Source: Paenisporosarcina antarctica (GTDB lineage: Bacteria; Bacillota; Bacilli; Bacillales_A; Planococcaceae). Taken from it: a stretch of 64,000 nucleotides of DNA. The notes below the pieces were generated by a model, which saw only the letters and a list, made by a program, of their open reading frames with translations, had not been told where the DNA came from and made no database searches. Positions 1-8,771 of the stretch are shown here, piece after piece. The stretch is taken from contig NZ_CP038015.1 of assembly GCF_004367585.1 (NCBI RefSeq), positions 3,292,001 to 3,356,000 of the forward strand. Direction: 5' to 3'. Position numbers and translations under genes: made by a program. Positions within the stretch are counted from its first letter, which is position 1. Every line of letters starts with the position of its first letter.

Positions 1-408
1 TTTACTCGGATACACATCTGCTTTATCAGACAATCCGACTTTTTCAAGCAGCTGTTTCGCCAAAGTAATGGCATCGGCTTTCTTCATCTTCTTCACAATC
101 ATCGGCGCTTCTATGACATTTTCTAATACCGTCATATGTGGGAATAAGTTAAAGTGTTGGAACACCATTCCTACTTCAGCTCGAATTTTTGAGAGCTTAT
201 CATTCTTTGGGTTGACTAAGTGTCCATCAATTTCGATGGTTCCTTCATTAATACGTTCTAAAAAGTTAAAGCATCTAAGCAATGTACTTTTACCTGACCC
301 ACTAACCCCGACCAGAACGACCACTTCAGAAGGAGCGACTTCGAGATCAATGCCTTTTAATACTTCTAAATCGCCAAACGATTTATGAATATTCGTCCCT
401 TTTAACAT
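1..408 (-). CDS. Amino-acid ABC transporter ATP-binding protein (C-terminus cut by window edge)
   Basis: This is the nucleotide-binding subunit of a polar amino-acid importer, powering uptake across the membrane. The visible 136 residues begin MLKGTNIHKSFGDLEVLKGI, then Walker A GVSGSGKST near residue 36 and the Q-loop region VFQHFNLFPHMTVLENV. The signature motif and Walker B lie beyond base 1. The ATG at 408 follows AGGGACGC-type purines. It is the last visible gene of a permease/binding-protein set reading the same way (424-1944), in the usual order binding protein, permease, ATPase. The GlnQ/HisP family call is firm; the substrate cannot be read from sequence. Confidence 0.93.
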   Translation of the reverse strand, partial: MLKGTNIHKSFGDLEVLKGIDLEVAPSEVVVLVGVSGSGKSTLLRCFNFLERINEGTIEIDGHLVNPKNDKLSKIRAEVGMVFQHFNLFPHMTVLENVIEAPMIVKKMKKADAITLAKQLLEKVGLSDKADVYPSK

Positions 409-423
409 ATGCGTCCCTCCTTC

Positions 424-1086
424 TTATTTGTCGACATTTAGTTTGTTTTCATACAGTTTCAATAAATAGGTGAAGATCATCACGAGCACTAAATAATACA
501 CCCCGACCACTAAATACGTTTCTAATGATTGGAATGACTGCGCTGCTTCACGGTTTGCGATGGAGAATAACTCTGACACCCCAATAATATAAACTAAAGA
601 TGAATCTTTCAATGTAATAATAAACTGATTACCAAGCGGCGGAATCGAGCGTTTTAAAGCTTGCGGGAAAACAATACGACGCATACTTTGCGTTCTTGTC
701 ATTCCTAGTGAGCTACTCGCTTCACGCTGCCCTTTATCAATCCCTTGTATAGCTCCACGGAAAATCTCCGCGATGTATGCCCCGTTATGAATACCGAGTG
801 CAATCGCTCCTGCCCAGAAACCCGAGAGGACGATGAGTGTCGTAATCCCAAAATATAAAAACATAATTTGGACAATTAACGGTGTACCTCGAATAATCGT
901 AATGTATAAATTAGCAATTGTTTGTAGTATTTTGGAGCGTGAAATTTTCATTAGTGCAAAGATTAACCCGAGAGATGTACCTAAAACGAGAGCGACAGCC
1001 GTAATTTGCAAGGTGGTGAGTGTCGCTTCTAGGAAACCTGGATACGTTCGCAAAAAGACTTCAACTACCGTTTTTAAAAGTTCCAT
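424..1086 (-). CDS. Amino-acid ABC transporter permease (HisM/GlnP family)
   Basis: Membrane subunit of a polar amino-acid importer, 220 aa, normal for the family. Hydrophobic segments are seen near residues 18-42, 55-72, 82-100 and 185-210. The cytoplasmic EAA loop that docks the ATPase is clear at about residues 141-173 (EASSSLGMTRTQSMRRIVFP), followed by [20 protein letters not shown]. The ATG at 1086 has GGGAGATT upstream. It lies 24 bp after the binding-protein gene and 15 bp before the ATPase gene, so the three form one operon. A single permease gene implies a homodimer. The substrate is not determinable. Confidence 0.93.
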   Translation of the reverse strand: MELLKTVVEVFLRTYPGFLEATLTTLQITAVALVLGTSLGLIFALMKISRSKILQTIANLYITIIRGTPLIVQIMFLYFGITTLIVLSGFWAGAIALGIHNGAYIAEIFRGAIQGIDKGQREASSSLGMTRTQSMRRIVFPQALKRSIPPLGNQFIITLKDSSLVYIIGVSELFSIANREAAQSFQSLETYLVVGVYYLVLVMIFTYLLKLYENKLNVDK

Positions 1087-1110
1087 AGTAATCTCCCTTT
1101 CTCTTCCAAA

Positions 1111-1944
1111 TTAATTCAGAATGTCAATACCTTCTAAATCAACATCAAGAAGATTACGTTCGAACCATTTGTTTGAGATTTCTTCATATGTGCCATCTGC
1201 CACTATTTCTTCAATCGCTTTATTAATACCTTCTAATAATTCCTTATCTTCTTTACGTAAAGCCACTGCCGCTTGTTCAATCCACAATGGTTCGCCTACA
1301 TCTTTAATTTCCAACCCAGCTGCAATGGCTTCAAAACCAACTACGTCCGCTGTAATGACGGCATCTAATCGGCCTTCAACCGTTAAATCATTTAACGCCA
1401 CAACATCACTATTATAGTACTTAACATCATCCGTATATCCTTTTGCCGCAGTATCGTACGTACTTTGTGCAACAACACCGATTCGTTTACCTTCTAAATC
1501 TTCTGCAGAAGTGATTTCATCACTACCTTCTGGCACGAAAATCATCCCACCCGAGTAGTAGTAAGGATCTGAGAAGTTTACGCGTTCTGCACGTTCAGCT
1601 GTAATGGCCATTGATCCAATAATGACATCAAAATTACTAGCCAGTAGAGATTGTGTAATGGTTTCCCATGGTGTTGTGATTGGATTTGGTTCTAAGCCCA
1701 TTTTTTCGGCAATAGCTGCGCCGATTTCCACGTCAAAACCAGTAAGTTCACCAGCTTCTTCATAGTTAAATGGTTTGTATAAACCACTTGAAGCATATGT
1801 TAACTTGCCATCTTCTTTTAAGTTATATCCTGACTCTTCGCCTGATCCAGCGTTATCTGTCGTTTCTTCTTTATCACTTCCGCAACCTGCGATTAACATA
1901 GCTGTAGCAGCGACTGCAGTTAAAAATGAGAACTTCTTTTTCAT
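1111..1944 (-). CDS. Amino-acid ABC transporter substrate-binding lipoprotein
   Basis: Extracellular solute-binding protein (SBP_bac_3 family), 277 aa. A type II signal peptide ends in the lipobox LIAGCG (Cys about 21), followed by a Ser/Glu-rich linker and then the two-lobed binding domain (YKPFNYEEAGELTGFDVEIG, later GSMAITAERAERVNFSDPYY). Those motifs are typical of arginine/lysine/glutamine-type binding proteins. It heads the operon with the permease and ATPase. A TACAAAT-core motif lies at 1991-2010, about 50 bp upstream, and resembles sites in front of the other operons of this island, so it may be co-regulated by the PucR-type gene at 7158. Confidence 0.92.
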   Translation of the reverse strand: MKKKFSFLTAVAATAMLIAGCGSDKEETTDNAGSGEESGYNLKEDGKLTYASSGLYKPFNYEEAGELTGFDVEIGAAIAEKMGLEPNPITTPWETITQSLLASNFDVIIGSMAITAERAERVNFSDPYYYSGGMIFVPEGSDEITSAEDLEGKRIGVVAQSTYDTAAKGYTDDVKYYNSDVVALNDLTVEGRLDAVITADVVGFEAIAAGLEIKDVGEPLWIEQAAVALRKEDKELLEGINKAIEEIVADGTYEEISNKWFERNLLDVDLEGIDILN

Positions 1945-1990
1945 AATGAATCTCCCCTTATACGTTTAGTTTTGTAATTTCGCAAGTTTT

Positions 1991-2010
1991 ATATGTACCC
2001 ATTTGTATCC
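1991..2010 (-). promoter_or_regulatory. Candidate operator, copy 1 of the TACAAAT motif
   Basis: The minus strand reads GGATACAAATGGGTACATAT. Its ATACAAATGG stretch is identical to part of the site at 5859-5880, with diverged flanks. It sits about 50 bp upstream of the first binding-protein start. It is the weakest of the four copies. Confidence 0.4.
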
Positions 2011-2356
2011 CTAAATCTCTTATACATCTCCCTTCTTCAAATGTTGCAACCCTCTCCAAGAATTTTAATCTTCTGAATTATTAAATCTTACCACACAATT
2101 TCGCTCTATTAAATGTACAGCAAAACAAAAAAGACACTCGTTTTATTGTACACGGTGTATAAAATTTACTGATTGACTTATTAAAATGACTCCCTTGTTC
2201 AGAGTTCTAAAACTAGTTGAACGGAGAGGTGATTGGTTATGTAAATAGAAATTTGTGACACAGAAAGTGCCAACTATATTGGGGAATCACGGACGATTGA
2301 CATCTGTATATTTTTTAATAGATGGTGCAATTGAAAGAATGGCTGGCTATCTACTG

Positions 2357-2393
2357 AATAAAAAAGAGCGACTGAAGATGCAATCTCAGTCGC
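2357..2393 (-). terminator. Rho-independent terminator for the ABC2/acetyltransferase operon
   Basis: An 8-bp inverted repeat GCGACTGA/TCAGTCGC (2368-2375 with 2386-2393) is followed on the minus strand by TCTTTTTTATT. It lies about 230 bp beyond the stop of the acetyltransferase gene, the last gene of the 5756-2623 operon. Confidence 0.7.
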
Positions 2394-2622
2394 CTGATTC
2401 TAACTTATGGAAATATGTAAGCCTATAAGGGTTCTCGTCACTGTTGATGAATTAATAAAATACATCACATAAAATCATTCGGAACAGATTGTTACGGGGG
2501 ACCTATTATATGACAATTTAATCAGGTAAACATACAAGATGAACTGCTAACATTTCATTGCCTGAGCTATTCTGGAATTAAATATATAATAGTAATAAAT
2601 AGAATAGCTTTTACACAGGGGT

Positions 2623-3447
2623 TTAATTGGAGTTGTCTGTTTGTTTTGTCCACAGATTCATATCTTCAAAACCCGAATAAATTTTACAGTTATTTATGAG
2701 TCTACCCTGATACTCATAACCGAGACGCTTCAAACTCATATTCATACCTACAGATTCAGAACGAGCTATAGAAAAATGCGAGAAAATATTTTTATCCAAT
2801 AATTTTTTTTCTATTTCTTTGATGATATGAATGAGTAATTGATTTCCTCTAAACTCGGGGTCTGTTACACAGTCCGTAATTTCAGCCCAGGAAAATTCAG
2901 GCATAATCATCGCGGATGCCGCAGAAATGATTTTATTGTCCTTCTTAATATAGACAAAGAAATAATTATCTCCTATATTTTTCTCTAAATAGTCAGGGTT
3001 ATCAACCTGTGATGGATAGTACTTAAATACCTTGCCGTATAAGGCTGCAAGCTCCTCTGCGTCTTTGCTTTCCGCGTAACCCAAGATAAACGAATCACTC
3101 AAAACATTATTTTGAATATCCCTATCATCATTTTCTACGATTGTTATTATCTCGTCTTCTTTACTAACATTAACCGAAGTTGCTCTAGGAATATCCAAAA
3201 ATTTAGACAAAATATATACGGTTTCTCCTCTAAAAAAACCATTCATATTTCCTTCCTCAAAAAACCCTTTATCTTCAAATAACTGTTTATAATCTTTTAA
3301 CGTATAAATAATAATCTTACTGTATTTACCCGTATTTTCTAATTCATTAATATAGATTATGTCTTTTGGTGACGCATCCATTAAGTATCCAACAACTCGT
3401 TGATTATAATCATCCATAACAAACTCATTTGTACCTAGTAAACTCAC
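2623..3447 (-). CDS. ablB: AblB-like beta-lysine N6-acetyltransferase (GNAT family)
   Basis: A 274-aa GNAT enzyme with the two-part build of AblB/YodP, which acetylates beta-lysine with acetyl-CoA. The N-terminal half (GYLMDAS, KIIIYTLKDYKQLFEDKGF, GFFRGETVYILSKFLD) matches the AblB-specific domain. The GNAT core at about 130-260 has the acetyl-CoA loop DPEFRGNQLLIHIIKEIEKK and the AblB-typical SIARSESVGMNMSLKRLGYEYQG. The start is GTG at 3447 with AAGGAGTGAGG upstream. It follows the ABC ATPase by 4 bp, so it is co-expressed with an amino-acid importer. No lysine 2,3-aminomutase (ablA/kamA) is in the window, so the natural substrate may be an imported amino acid rather than beta-lysine. Confidence 0.78.
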   Translation of the reverse strand: MSLLGTNEFVMDDYNQRVVGYLMDASPKDIIYINELENTGKYSKIIIYTLKDYKQLFEDKGFFEEGNMNGFFRGETVYILSKFLDIPRATSVNVSKEDEIITIVENDDRDIQNNVLSDSFILGYAESKDAEELAALYGKVFKYYPSQVDNPDYLEKNIGDNYFFVYIKKDNKIISAASAMIMPEFSWAEITDCVTDPEFRGNQLLIHIIKEIEKKLLDKNIFSHFSIARSESVGMNMSLKRLGYEYQGRLINNCKIYSGFEDMNLWTKQTDNSN

Positions 3448-3451
3448 GTCC

Positions 3452-4207
3452 TCACTCCTTATTTAGAACGTTCAAGAATGAACGAAGTCTTTTATTATCA
3501 CTGTTAAATATGTACTCGGGCGTTCCGTCTTCCTCAATAGTTCCATTTTCCATAAAGCAGATACGATCGGCTACTTCTCTGGCAAAGCCCATTTCATGTG
3601 TTACCACCATCATTGTCATTCCATCATTTGCAAGAGCTTTCATCACCGCTAAAACCTCACCTATTAGTTCAGGATCTAAAGCCGATGTCGGTTCATCAAA
3701 TAACATGACCTGCGGATTCATGGCAAGAGCTCTTGCTATAGCGACCCTCTGCTGCTGACCTCCGGATAACATAAGTGGATATTCATCCTTTTTATCGATA
3801 AGTCCAACTTTCTCCAAAAGCGAAAGCGCATTCTTCTTTACTTCTACTGGATCTTTTTTCACACTTAAAGGAGCACACATTAGATTCTTTAATACTGTCA
3901 TATGGTTAAACAAGTTAAATTGTTGGAAAACCATACCTAGATTTTGCCTCACTTCATTTAAATTTGTGCTCGGTGAATTGATTTGGGTATCATTAAAATA
4001 AATTTCTCCCCCTGTTGGCTTTTCCAAATGGTTGACACAGCGCAACAAAGTGCTTTTTCCGGAACCACTCGATCCAATTATGACCACAACTTCACCTTTG
4101 TACACATCCATATTCACATCTTTTATAACTTCTAGATTCCCAAACTTTTTTTTCAAATTTCTTATTCGAATTAATGGTTTCTCATTAGTGCTTCGGGTTT
4201 GCGTCAT
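3452..4207 (-). CDS. Amino-acid ABC transporter ATP-binding protein
   Basis: Complete 251-aa ATPase of a polar amino-acid importer (GlnQ/HisP family). Visible in order are Walker [10 protein letters not shown] (about 49-57), Q-loop [16 protein letters not shown], the signature [17 protein letters not shown], Walker [15 protein letters not shown], and the H-loop [15 protein letters not shown]. The ATG overlaps the permease stop by 4 bp (ATGA), showing translational coupling. Operon order from the right: binding protein, permease, ATPase, acetyltransferase. Paralogous to the partial ATPase at 1-408, so the island carries two parallel import systems. Confidence 0.95.
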   Translation of the reverse strand: MTQTRSTNEKPLIRIRNLKKKFGNLEVIKDVNMDVYKGEVVVIIGSSGSGKSTLLRCVNHLEKPTGGEIYFNDTQINSPSTNLNEVRQNLGMVFQQFNLFNHMTVLKNLMCAPLSVKKDPVEVKKNALSLLEKVGLIDKKDEYPLMLSGGQQQRVAIARALAMNPQVMLFDEPTSALDPELIGEVLAVMKALANDGMTMMVVTHEMGFAREVADRICFMENGTIEEDGTPEYIFNSDNKRLRSFLNVLNKE

Positions 4208-4875
4208 GCATTACTCCTCCTATCTCCTACAGAAAGTCTTATTTCCATCCATTTAACTAGTTTAGACAAAGTAAAAGTCATTATGAAATACATGATAGAT
4301 GCTACAATAAAGAATTCCAAAAAAGCGAAATTAACACTGGCAAAACGCGCGGTTGTATGCATTAATTCGTTCGCCGTGATAACAGAGGCCAAGGAAGAAT
4401 TTTTTAATGTAATGATAAATTGATTACCTAAAGGTGGAAGGCTAAAACGAAATGCCTGAGGTAAAATAACTTTTTTCATCGCCGTGAAATAAGTCATTCC
4501 TAAGGACCTAGCAGCTTCCATTTGTCCAAAGGGAATGGAAGCGATACTTCCACGAGCAATTTCAGACACATAAGAACCGCTGTAAATACCCAAACCTATA
4601 ACTGCAGCTGAAAATGCGCTAAGTTGGATACCAAACTGAGGTAATGCATAATAAATAAGATATAGTTGAACTAGTAAAGGAACGCCACGAATAATTGCGA
4701 TATAACTGTCCGAAATCATTTGTAACACCTTAAACCTTGAAATCTTCATAAAAGCTGATACTAAACCTACTCCTGTCGATACAAGAATCGATAGAATAGA
4801 TATTTTTACAGTTAAACCTGCTGCTTCTATAAGAAAAGGAATATATTCGTATACTAAAGAAAAATCATAACCCAT
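4204..4875 (-). CDS. Amino-acid ABC transporter permease
   Basis: Membrane subunit, 223 aa, HisM/GlnP family. It carries the EAA loop [20 protein letters not shown] at about 141-160, then [20 protein letters not shown]. Hydrophobic helices flank this loop as in the paralogue at 424-1086. The ATG at 4875 has GAAGGAGGCAG upstream. It is separated from the binding-protein gene by a strong stem-loop (4902-4950) and overlaps the ATPase gene by 4 bp. Confidence 0.94.
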   Translation of the reverse strand: MGYDFSLVYEYIPFLIEAAGLTVKISILSILVSTGVGLVSAFMKISRFKVLQMISDSYIAIIRGVPLLVQLYLIYYALPQFGIQLSAFSAAVIGLGIYSGSYVSEIARGSIASIPFGQMEAARSLGMTYFTAMKKVILPQAFRFSLPPLGNQFIITLKNSSLASVITANELMHTTARFASVNFAFLEFFIVASIMYFIMTFTLSKLVKWMEIRLSVGDRRSNA

Positions 4876-4901
4876 TCTTCTGCCTCCTTCTATTTATCAT
4901 G

Positions 4902-4950
4902 ATACTGTTAGTGATAGCAGCGCTATTAGCGCTGCTCTAACTAATAGTAT
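4902..4950 (-). promoter_or_regulatory. Intercistronic stem-loop between binding protein and permease
   Basis: A near-perfect inverted repeat centred on AGCAGCGCTA/TAGCGCTGCT with outer arms GTTAG/CTAAC and ATACT/AGTAT. It begins at the binding-protein stop codon. No T run follows on the minus strand, so it is more likely an mRNA 3'-stabiliser or partial attenuator that raises binding-protein levels over permease than a full terminator (inference). Confidence 0.6.
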
Positions 4951-5756
4951 CATCTGATATCCATATCAAACCATTTCTTACTGATCTCCTCGTAAGTTCC
5001 ATCTTGTCTCATATCTTCCATTATAATGCCGATTTCTGCTCTTAGTTCTTCATCATCTTTTCGAACAGCAATTCCGCAAGGGTCTACAAATAATTTTGAA
5101 CCTACAATTTTGAATGGATAATCTTTTTGTTTAATACCGTAAGCAGCTAAAAGTTGATCGGAAATAACCCCATCAACGCGACCGTTAATCATGTCACTAA
5201 ACGCATCAACACTCGAGCTGTATGTTTTAACTTCTGCACCAAGTTCTATTGCTTTTTCCTCATAAGTTGTACCTAATCCAACACCAACATTAGCACCTTT
5301 TAAATCTTCTGCACTCTGAATATCGGAATCCTTTGGAACGATAATTCCAGCACCAGAAGTATAGTATTGAACGAAGTCAACCTTTTCCTTTCTTTCCTCC
5401 GTTATCGACAAGCTACCAAGGACAATATCATATTTTTTCGTTAGTAATCCAACGATGATTCCATCCCATTCAGTCGATACCGCTTCTGCTTCAACTCCTA
5501 ATCTTTTTGCAATTTCCTTACCAATATCCACATCAAAGCCGTCCAATTCATTCTCTTTGTTAATAAAGTTAAATGGAGGATATTTCCCTCCCATCGCCAT
5601 TGTCAAGGTTCCTCGTTCTTTAATCTCATCAAGAGCTGATTTTTCTGTTTCTTTACCTTCAGTGCTTCCAGATTTTTGATCGGTACTTTCTGCCCCACAT
5701 GCTGCTAGAAATAAAATTAATAGCGCACTAATAATGCCAAATAATACTTTTCTCAT
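4950..5756 (-). CDS. Amino-acid ABC transporter substrate-binding lipoprotein
   Basis: A 268-aa SBP_bac_3 solute-binding lipoprotein. Signal peptide with lipobox LFLAACG (Cys 20), acidic linker, then the binding domain with YPPFNFINKENELDGFDVDI, GSLSITEERKEKVDFVQYY and the C-terminal DGTYEEISKKWF. First gene of the operon binding protein-permease-ATPase-acetyltransferase. A TACAAAT-type motif lies at 5859-5880, about 100 bp upstream. The ligand is not readable; the gene context suggests an opine-like or lysine-derived amino acid. Confidence 0.92.
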   Translation of the reverse strand: MRKVLFGIISALLILFLAACGAESTDQKSGSTEGKETEKSALDEIKERGTLTMAMGGKYPPFNFINKENELDGFDVDIGKEIAKRLGVEAEAVSTEWDGIIVGLLTKKYDIVLGSLSITEERKEKVDFVQYYTSGAGIIVPKDSDIQSAEDLKGANVGVGLGTTYEEKAIELGAEVKTYSSSVDAFSDMINGRVDGVISDQLLAAYGIKQKDYPFKIVGSKLFVDPCGIAVRKDDEELRAEIGIIMEDMRQDGTYEEISKKWFDMDIR

Positions 5757-5858
5757 TTTGAAACCCCTTTCAGTTTTCTGAATTGTTTGTTACAAATTGA
5801 ATTATAGCAAACTCGAATCATACAAGACTATAAACATAGTTTTAAAAAACTAAGTCTA

Positions 5859-5880
5859 TTTTTATACAAATGGATAACAT
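5859..5880. promoter_or_regulatory. Candidate operator, copy 2 of the TACAAAT motif
   Basis: The plus strand carries five T, then ATACAAATGGATAACAT. It matches the site at 13836-13857 at 20 of 22 positions although the two are 8 kb apart. It lies between the opine dehydrogenase stop and the binding-protein start, in the presumed promoter of the second ABC operon. Confidence 0.6.
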
Positions 5881-5885
5881 AATTA

Positions 5886-6983
5886 TTAACTTCCATAAAG
5901 TAGGAATTGATTCAATTCATGGTTAGTCATATCGTTAATACCCATTTCCTCCAGGGTTCTTCCAGTTTCAAAATAGTTTTCATCCGAAAGGGCAGAAGCT
6001 AATTGAATTAGAGATTCCATAAGCTTCACATCAATATTTCTATCTTTTGCAAAATGGTACCAGGGAGTTAAACCATAGGGAACATCCTCCGTTAAATAAC
6101 GATGTTGCAATGAATCAGGACCTTTTGCCGTTAAATGCAAACTTGTTTGGATTGCTTCATACCAACTGGCATTCGATTGAACATACCCCGTTTCCATGAC
6201 ACGTTCTAAATATGGTACCAATTTTATTCCCAAACTTTTTCCTACTCCGATCCTTTCCAAATCCAATTCTCCCATGACCCTCGCAACAGATGGAGTTACT
6301 CCTTCTTGAAAATGCTGATACTCTCCTTTCGCGTACTCTATTCTGCCGGCATTAAAAACACAGGGAACTACATTTAATACAGGATTCCCATTATTAAACC
6401 CTGTCTCTAATACATTCTCGACTTTATGCGCGTTTGGATATAACTTTTGAAAGACAGATAGAAATTCATCATTTTTCACTGCTGGAAAAGCTGATATAAG
6501 AAACTTCTTCAAATAAAGCTTTACATGTACAGCCGGTTCACCCGTAATCTTTCGGCAAGCGTATGGCAATGTATTTGCTTCTGCCAGTGTATAGCCCTTC
6601 TTTACACCTTTTTGTTTAAATATTTGCTCAAAGCATAATGCACCCCCTGTATACCCAGGTAAAAGTACTATTATTTGTTCCCCTTTTATAAAGGGTGCCA
6701 TCATTTCAGCAAGCTTTCTATGGGTCCCTCCATGAGTAATAATTAAGATAATAGTTGCAAATTCTATTGCTTTATTTATCTCTATCTCAATTTTCGGGAT
6801 ATCTACTATCCCTTGAATCTCACCTGTCACTCTCAGTTTTCCGGTTTTTATCAACGGAAAAAGATTCTCTCTATATTCGGGGAGTTCATAAAGGGTGACA
6901 TCATACCCTTTCAATATCATATCGGCCGTTGCGGAATAACCTCCATGGCCTGCTCCAATAATCGTGATCTTTTCTTTATTCAT
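5886..6983 (-). CDS. Octopine/nopaline-type opine dehydrogenase family protein
   Basis: NAD(P)-dependent oxidoreductase of the octopine/nopaline dehydrogenase family, which reversibly couples an amino acid and a 2-oxo acid into an opine. A Rossmann domain starts at once (KITIIGAGHGGYSATADM) and continues through IILIITHGGTHRKLAEMM. The C-terminal helical octopine-DH domain follows from about residue 185 (VLETGFNNGNPVLNVVPCVFNAGRIEY, including the GNPVLN and H/N-rich active-site region). I start at the ATG at 6983 (365 aa), preceded by GAGGGTGGTGGAG, rather than the longer in-frame start at 7037. It is divergent from the PucR-type gene. In this setting it probably oxidises an imported opine (inference). 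Confidence 0.82.
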   Translation of the reverse strand: MNKEKITIIGAGHGGYSATADMILKGYDVTLYELPEYRENLFPLIKTGKLRVTGEIQGIVDIPKIEIEINKAIEFATIILIITHGGTHRKLAEMMAPFIKGEQIIVLLPGYTGGALCFEQIFKQKGVKKGYTLAEANTLPYACRKITGEPAVHVKLYLKKFLISAFPAVKNDEFLSVFQKLYPNAHKVENVLETGFNNGNPVLNVVPCVFNAGRIEYAKGEYQHFQEGVTPSVARVMGELDLERIGVGKSLGIKLVPYLERVMETGYVQSNASWYEAIQTSLHLTAKGPDSLQHRYLTEDVPYGLTPWYHFAKDRNIDVKLMESLIQLASALSDENYFETGRTLEEMGINDMTNHELNQFLLYGS

Positions 6984-7081
6984 GCTCTCCACCACCCTCA
7001 TTAAACTACTTATATTAGAACAACTTACACTATACACAAATAATGTGTGTTGTAATATTCAAATAATTATTCTATGATATT

Positions 7082-7102
7082 GTTGTACATTTGTATAAAA
7101 AA
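7082..7102. promoter_or_regulatory. Candidate operator, copy 3 of the TACAAAT motif, in a divergent promoter
   Basis: The sequence GTTGTACATTTGTATAAAAA lies between the opine dehydrogenase (start 6983) and the PucR-type regulator (start 7158). The minus strand repeats the TTTTTATACAAATG part of the 5859 site exactly. TTGTAC and GTATAA form an imperfect dyad. A site here could serve both the catabolic gene and autoregulation. Confidence 0.5.
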
Positions 7103-7157
7103 AGCAGAAACGATTTTGATCACAATTAAGAGAAATTTTTCAAAAGGCGGTGACCAA

Positions 7158-8756
7158 ATGTCTATAACAATCGAAGAAATATTACTCTTACCTATATTTG
7201 GAGATGCAAAGTTAATCTCTGGTGAAAAAGGAACACACAAAGAGGTCCGTTGGGTAACGATCTTAGAAGTACTAGATGAAATTACACAGTTGCAGTCGGG
7301 AGAATTACTAATTACCACAGCATTTGATTTACTCTCTAATGAAGATCTAATAGATAACTTGATTCGAAATCTACAAGAACGAAATCTATCGGGTATTATC
7401 ATTCAAACAGGTTATTATTTGGAAGCCATTCCAGATCGAATGATCCAAGAATCGAACAAATATCATTTCCCGATCATTGAGCTTCCAAGAACCACAACAT
7501 TTTCGGAAATCACAAAAATTGTTCATCGAAACATCATGTATAATCAATTTGAGAAAATAAAGTTTTCAGAAGAGTTGTACAAAAAATTGGCCGGAATTGC
7601 AGTTAGTGACAATGGTCTGCGTCCCTTCACTCATCTGTTAAGTCAGTTAGTAAAAGGCGATATCGCTATTTTTGACAAGGATTTGAATGAACTCTGTTAC
7701 ACCGTTGATCCTTCCTTAAATTTTCACAATGAGAATCTAATTAAGTATTTATATCCATTTAAAGAAGACTTTGAAAATGGTTCATTTTTAACCAAAACAA
7801 TCAAAGATGAAGAACAACACATACTAATTTCATCCGTAAAATCGAATAATATTTTTTATGGTTATATCATCGCGCTTAAGAGCAGTAAATTTGATGAATT
7901 CGAGGAAATTGCCATACAACATACCTCGACTATTGCGGCCGTTGAATTCATCAAATTATCAAGCCTAGAGAAAAAAGACAATCAATATAAGGCCGATTTT
8001 CTGGAACTCCTCTTAACAGGAAATTATACGGATGATCTAAGCATTTATTCCAAAGGTGAAGTATTAGGTTATAAAATTGGAACCTACGATACATGTGTTG
8101 CCATTATTAAAATTGATAATTATGACAAAATGCTAAATCTGGATAAAATCGAATCCGATTTACTGCATACGATATTAAAAAAGTTAGATGAAAATGGGCT
8201 ACAAACTATGTTTAAATTATTTAGCGGCCAGTTTGTTTTGCTAATATCAAACCGCTTTACCAATCGGGTAAATATTACAAAAACACTTGAAAAGATCGCC
8301 GATTATATTTTCGAGAAATTTGATGTTTCTTTATCTGTTGGAATTGGGAATTATTATAAAGACTTCAAAAAATACCGAAATTCTTATAAAGAAGCACAGG
8401 AAGCTTTGTTCATCATTGAATCTGTATGGAAAGGGAAAAAATCTCTGCATATTAATAATCTTGGCCTATATCAACTACTACTCCCTCTTTTCCAGGATAG
8501 GAATCTAATCCGTGATTACCATCAAAAAGTCCTTGGAAACATCCTAGATGATGAAGAATTAATCGAAACACTTAAGGTTTACTTAGAGAACACCAAATTG
8601 AACGAAGCGGCAGACAAATTATTTATCCACCGCCATACTTTAAAATATCGAATTAAGAAAATTGAAAAGCTGACTAATCGTGATATAAACAACTTTAATG
8701 ACCGTGTTGAACTAGAAATAGCCCTAATTATTCACAATGTTTTTAAGGCAAGTTAA
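7158..8756 (+). CDS. PucR-family transcriptional regulator of the opine-like island
   Basis: A 532-aa regulator. The N-terminal PucR sensor domain (about 1-125) starts SITIEEILLLPIFGDAKLIS. A GGDEF-like CdaR domain is centred at about 290-400. The C-terminal PucR helix-turn-helix reads LNEAADKLFIHRHTLKYRIK at about 485-504. I start at the ATG at 7158, which has AAAGGCGG upstream, because the 28 residues before it do not belong to the family. Divergent from the opine dehydrogenase and convergent with hyuB (15-bp gap, no terminator seen). Family members include purine and proline/hydantoin-type regulators; here the neighbours point to local control of the island. Confidence 0.88.
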   Translation: MSITIEEILLLPIFGDAKLISGEKGTHKEVRWVTILEVLDEITQLQSGELLITTAFDLLSNEDLIDNLIRNLQERNLSGIIIQTGYYLEAIPDRMIQESNKYHFPIIELPRTTTFSEITKIVHRNIMYNQFEKIKFSEELYKKLAGIAVSDNGLRPFTHLLSQLVKGDIAIFDKDLNELCYTVDPSLNFHNENLIKYLYPFKEDFENGSFLTKTIKDEEQHILISSVKSNNIFYGYIIALKSSKFDEFEEIAIQHTSTIAAVEFIKLSSLEKKDNQYKADFLELLLTGNYTDDLSIYSKGEVLGYKIGTYDTCVAIIKIDNYDKMLNLDKIESDLLHTILKKLDENGLQTMFKLFSGQFVLLISNRFTNRVNITKTLEKIADYIFEKFDVSLSVGIGNYYKDFKKYRNSYKEAQEALFIIESVWKGKKSLHINNLGLYQLLLPLFQDRNLIRDYHQKVLGNILDDEELIETLKVYLENTKLNEAADKLFIHRHTLKYRIKKIEKLTNRDINNFNDRVELEIALIIHNVFKAS

Positions 8757-8771
8757 TATAAAATAACGTAC

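Larger units (their letters stand above)
1945..2622. other. 678-bp gap with promoter side of ABC operon 1 and a leftward terminator
   Basis: No convincing gene is seen. The left part is the upstream region of the binding-protein operon and carries the 1991-2010 motif. The right part holds a leftward terminator at 2357-2393. A weak rightward frame from about 2254 to 2429 (about 58 codons, possible GTG start) shows no recognisable similarity and runs through that terminator, so I do not call it a gene. Confidence 0.5.

Noticed and set aside
2254-2429. Short rightward frame after the ABC2 operon
   Set aside because: Runs through the terminator hairpin, has no ribosome site and no similarity I can see.
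7158-8756. Purine (urate) catabolism regulator
   Set aside because: PucR-type fold, but no purine genes nearby and the upstream motif differs from the PucR box I recall.
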